A stretch of 64,000 nt of DNA from Microvirga splendida (GTDB lineage: Bacteria; Pseudomonadota; Alphaproteobacteria; Rhizobiales; Beijerinckiaceae). The position numbers and the translations under genes are program-made. This document shows positions 62,780-64,000 of the stretch, piece by piece. The stretch is from assembly GCF_016427565.1 (NCBI RefSeq), contig NZ_JAELXT010000018.1:1-64000 (forward strand). The letters run 5' to 3'. The notes under the pieces are model-generated. The model had not been told where the DNA came from and searched no databases. It saw nothing but the letters and a program-made list of their open reading frames with translations. How positions within the stretch are numbered: position 1 is the stretch's first letter; each line of letters begins with the position of its first letter.

Positions 62780-63361
62780 ATGCAAATGACCTGGTGGCAG
62801 ACCATAGTGCACTGGAACTGGGGATTGGTCGGGAAGAGCGCTCTTGGCGCGGGCCTCGGCGCGACGATCGTCGGCGGCCTGCTGCTATTTCTCCGTGACC
62901 ACCGTCGACAACGCGCGTTTTCAACATACATGGCTCTGCGGCTTGCAGAGCTCTTGGAAGCTTATGCTGCTAAGTGCGCGGAAGCGGTCAGTGACGATGC
63001 GCATGCACGGCATCTGTCGGGGCAGGAGGTGGTCAACGGTCGTACAACGGTGCCAGAGCTCCCACCATATCTGGAGGATCACGATGGTTGGCACGCCATT
63101 GACGCCACATTGGCGGGACAGTGCCTAAGCTTCCGAAACAAAATACGCGCGAGCCAAAGTATGATCGATGGAATGATTGAGCACGATCGCGAGACTCTCG
63201 GAATCCTGTTCCGCGAGCTTGTTGCCGAACTCGGGCTGGAGGCGTGGCAACTTGCTGCTGACCTCCGCCACAGGCATAGGATCGAGAAGGCTGATGTAAT
63301 GTGGGATTGCGCCAATCAATTGAGGCAAATTCTCGAAGAGGCTCGAAAGCCATCAGAATAG
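62780..63361 (+). CDS. Hypothetical membrane-anchored protein
   Basis: The 193-residue protein has one N-terminal membrane helix (LVGKSALGAGLGATIVGGLL) followed by a cytoplasmic helical domain (MALRLAELLEAYAAKCAEAV; MIDGMIEHDRETLGILFREL; ADVMWDCANQLRQILEEARK). I do not recognise the family. It starts 69 bases after lepB on the same strand; no strong ribosome-binding site is visible. Confidence 0.55.
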   Translation: MQMTWWQTIVHWNWGLVGKSALGAGLGATIVGGLLLFLRDHRRQRAFSTYMALRLAELLEAYAAKCAEAVSDDAHARHLSGQEVVNGRTTVPELPPYLEDHDGWHAIDATLAGQCLSFRNKIRASQSMIDGMIEHDRETLGILFRELVAELGLEAWQLAADLRHRHRIEKADVMWDCANQLRQILEEARKPSE

Positions 63362-63734
63362 TGACGGAGGCTGGAGCATGCGCCCGCTGGACATCCAAAC
63401 GGTGCTGGCAAGGGTCGCGCTGGCATGACCGGGTTATAACACCTGTCCACTTCGCTCTCGGATTTCGCCGACTGTGCCGCTCGGAGGACGAAGCTTCGCA
63501 TCGGGCTAGGCTACGCATCCTCGAGCTAGTATCACCGCCCGTGATCTACCCTGATGCCGCCCGGGGCGAGTTCCCTGCGAAGACGGTGCGGCATAGAATC
63601 GATATTACAAACCCTACATTCGGGAAGGCCTGACCAACCTGCCCGCCGCTTCCGCCGACACGGCTCATCCTGAGGTCAAGATCAGCAATTTGTAAACTAT
63701 ACCCCCGCATACTTGGTCTATGAATGGTGACCTC
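63362..63734. other. Intergenic region
   Basis: About 370 bases, no supported gene. The end carries the upstream region of the partial gene at 63735. Confidence 0.4.
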
Positions 63735-64000
63735 ATGCGTACTTACTTCAACATTGGACTTGCGCTTGCCCTTTGCATTGCTTCTGACCAAGCGATTGCA
63801 GACCCGATTGCTCGGGAAAAGGCTGAACCCGCCAGAAAAGCCTCAGCGCTACAGCACCCCTCAGTACAAGTCATCAGGTCAACCTCCCGACAGACGGTTG
63901 CCTCTAGGATTGATCCTGCGAATGAAGCCGGTAGTTCCACGGAGCCCGTGCCTGCTCCAACTGCACCCGTATCCCAGGCTCCGTCGAAGCCACAGCCGCC
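63735..64000 (+). CDS. Exported protein, cut by window end
   Basis: The first 88 codons of a gene that continues beyond the window. The product starts with a signal peptide (MRTYFNIGLALALCIASDQA, cleavage near AIA-DP). A low-complexity mature start rich in Ala, Ser and Pro follows (EPVPAPTAPVSQAPSKPQPP at the edge). This looks like a linker before a domain that lies outside the window. No function can be given. Confidence 0.6.
   Translation, partial: MRTYFNIGLALALCIASDQAIADPIAREKAEPARKASALQHPSVQVIRSTSRQTVASRIDPANEAGSSTEPVPAPTAPVSQAPSKPQP

Noticed and set aside
1-64000. CRISPR arrays, rRNA operons and intact tRNA genes
   Set aside because: No regularly spaced repeats and no conserved rRNA or complete tRNA sequence were noticed by reading; a covariance-model scan would be decisive.

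Overview
The window looks like part of a large secondary replicon (megaplasmid or chromid) of a high-GC alphaproteobacterium of the Hyphomicrobiales (Rhizobiales), most likely a Methylobacteriaceae relative such as Microvirga or Methylobacterium. The evidence is a RepA/RepB partition pair with two repABC-type parS sites, a rhizobial DUF1612 (RHE_PE00001-type) protein, an aap-type amino-acid transporter, a NepR-like small protein, an AccD of the rhizobial type lacking zinc-ribbon cysteines, and many transposases and recombinases. I found no rRNA genes, intact tRNA genes or CRISPR array. The genus is inference.

Layout. 0-1.3 kb: two small secreted proteins. 1.3-6.8 kb: a compact minus-strand operon of a 240-residue protein, a zinc-hook SMC/Rad50-type ATPase, a large protein ending in a PD-(D/E)XK-like nuclease signature, and a TIR-like protein. 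This is the best candidate for an undescribed conflict/defence system. 7.0-11.7 kb: plasmid maintenance (DUF1612 protein, repB, repA, two parS sites) with no repC next to repB. 11.7-19.4 kb: a recombination hot spot with a broken tyrosine integrase, accD, a resolvase, a large serine recombinase and an IS110 element. 20-24 kb: a DUF1254/DUF1214 protein and a TPR regulator with a divergent small protein. 24-25 kb: a broken IS110. 25.1-31.5 kb: metC-aapJQMP with a divergent LysR gene, coherent with uptake and cleavage of sulfur amino acids. 31.6-35.3 kb: an IS1595 element with both ends and a second IS110. 35.3-37.2 kb: a two-component pair whose response regulator has lost its DNA-binding domain. 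37.6-43.5 kb: a heavy-metal island (merR, zntA-type ATPase, methyltransferase, lspA, CDF remnant, frameshifted CYP152 peroxygenase, CDF-like transporter). 43.6-45.6 kb: orphan Rieske protein and an internally deleted IS1182 element. 45.7-53.2 kb: envelope and respiration genes (acyltransferase, Na/Pi transporter, lnt remnant, ccmF, L,D-transpeptidase). 53.7-57 kb: small conserved protein, orphan amidoligase, a tRNA-Lys 3' remnant, flavohaemoglobin. 57-59.3 kb: NepR-like gene, complete IS5-family element with target duplication, decayed BrnA-type antitoxin. 59.3-64 kb: membrane spermidine-synthase-like protein, lepB, small membrane proteins and a secreted protein cut by the window edge.

Overall this is a mosaic accessory replicon. 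It carries apparent extra copies of housekeeping envelope, lipid and respiratory genes (accD, lspA, lepB, petA, ccmF, a dead lnt) with stress and metal functions, and recurrent insertion and decay. Gene identities come from motif reading and recalled family features; no database search was run.
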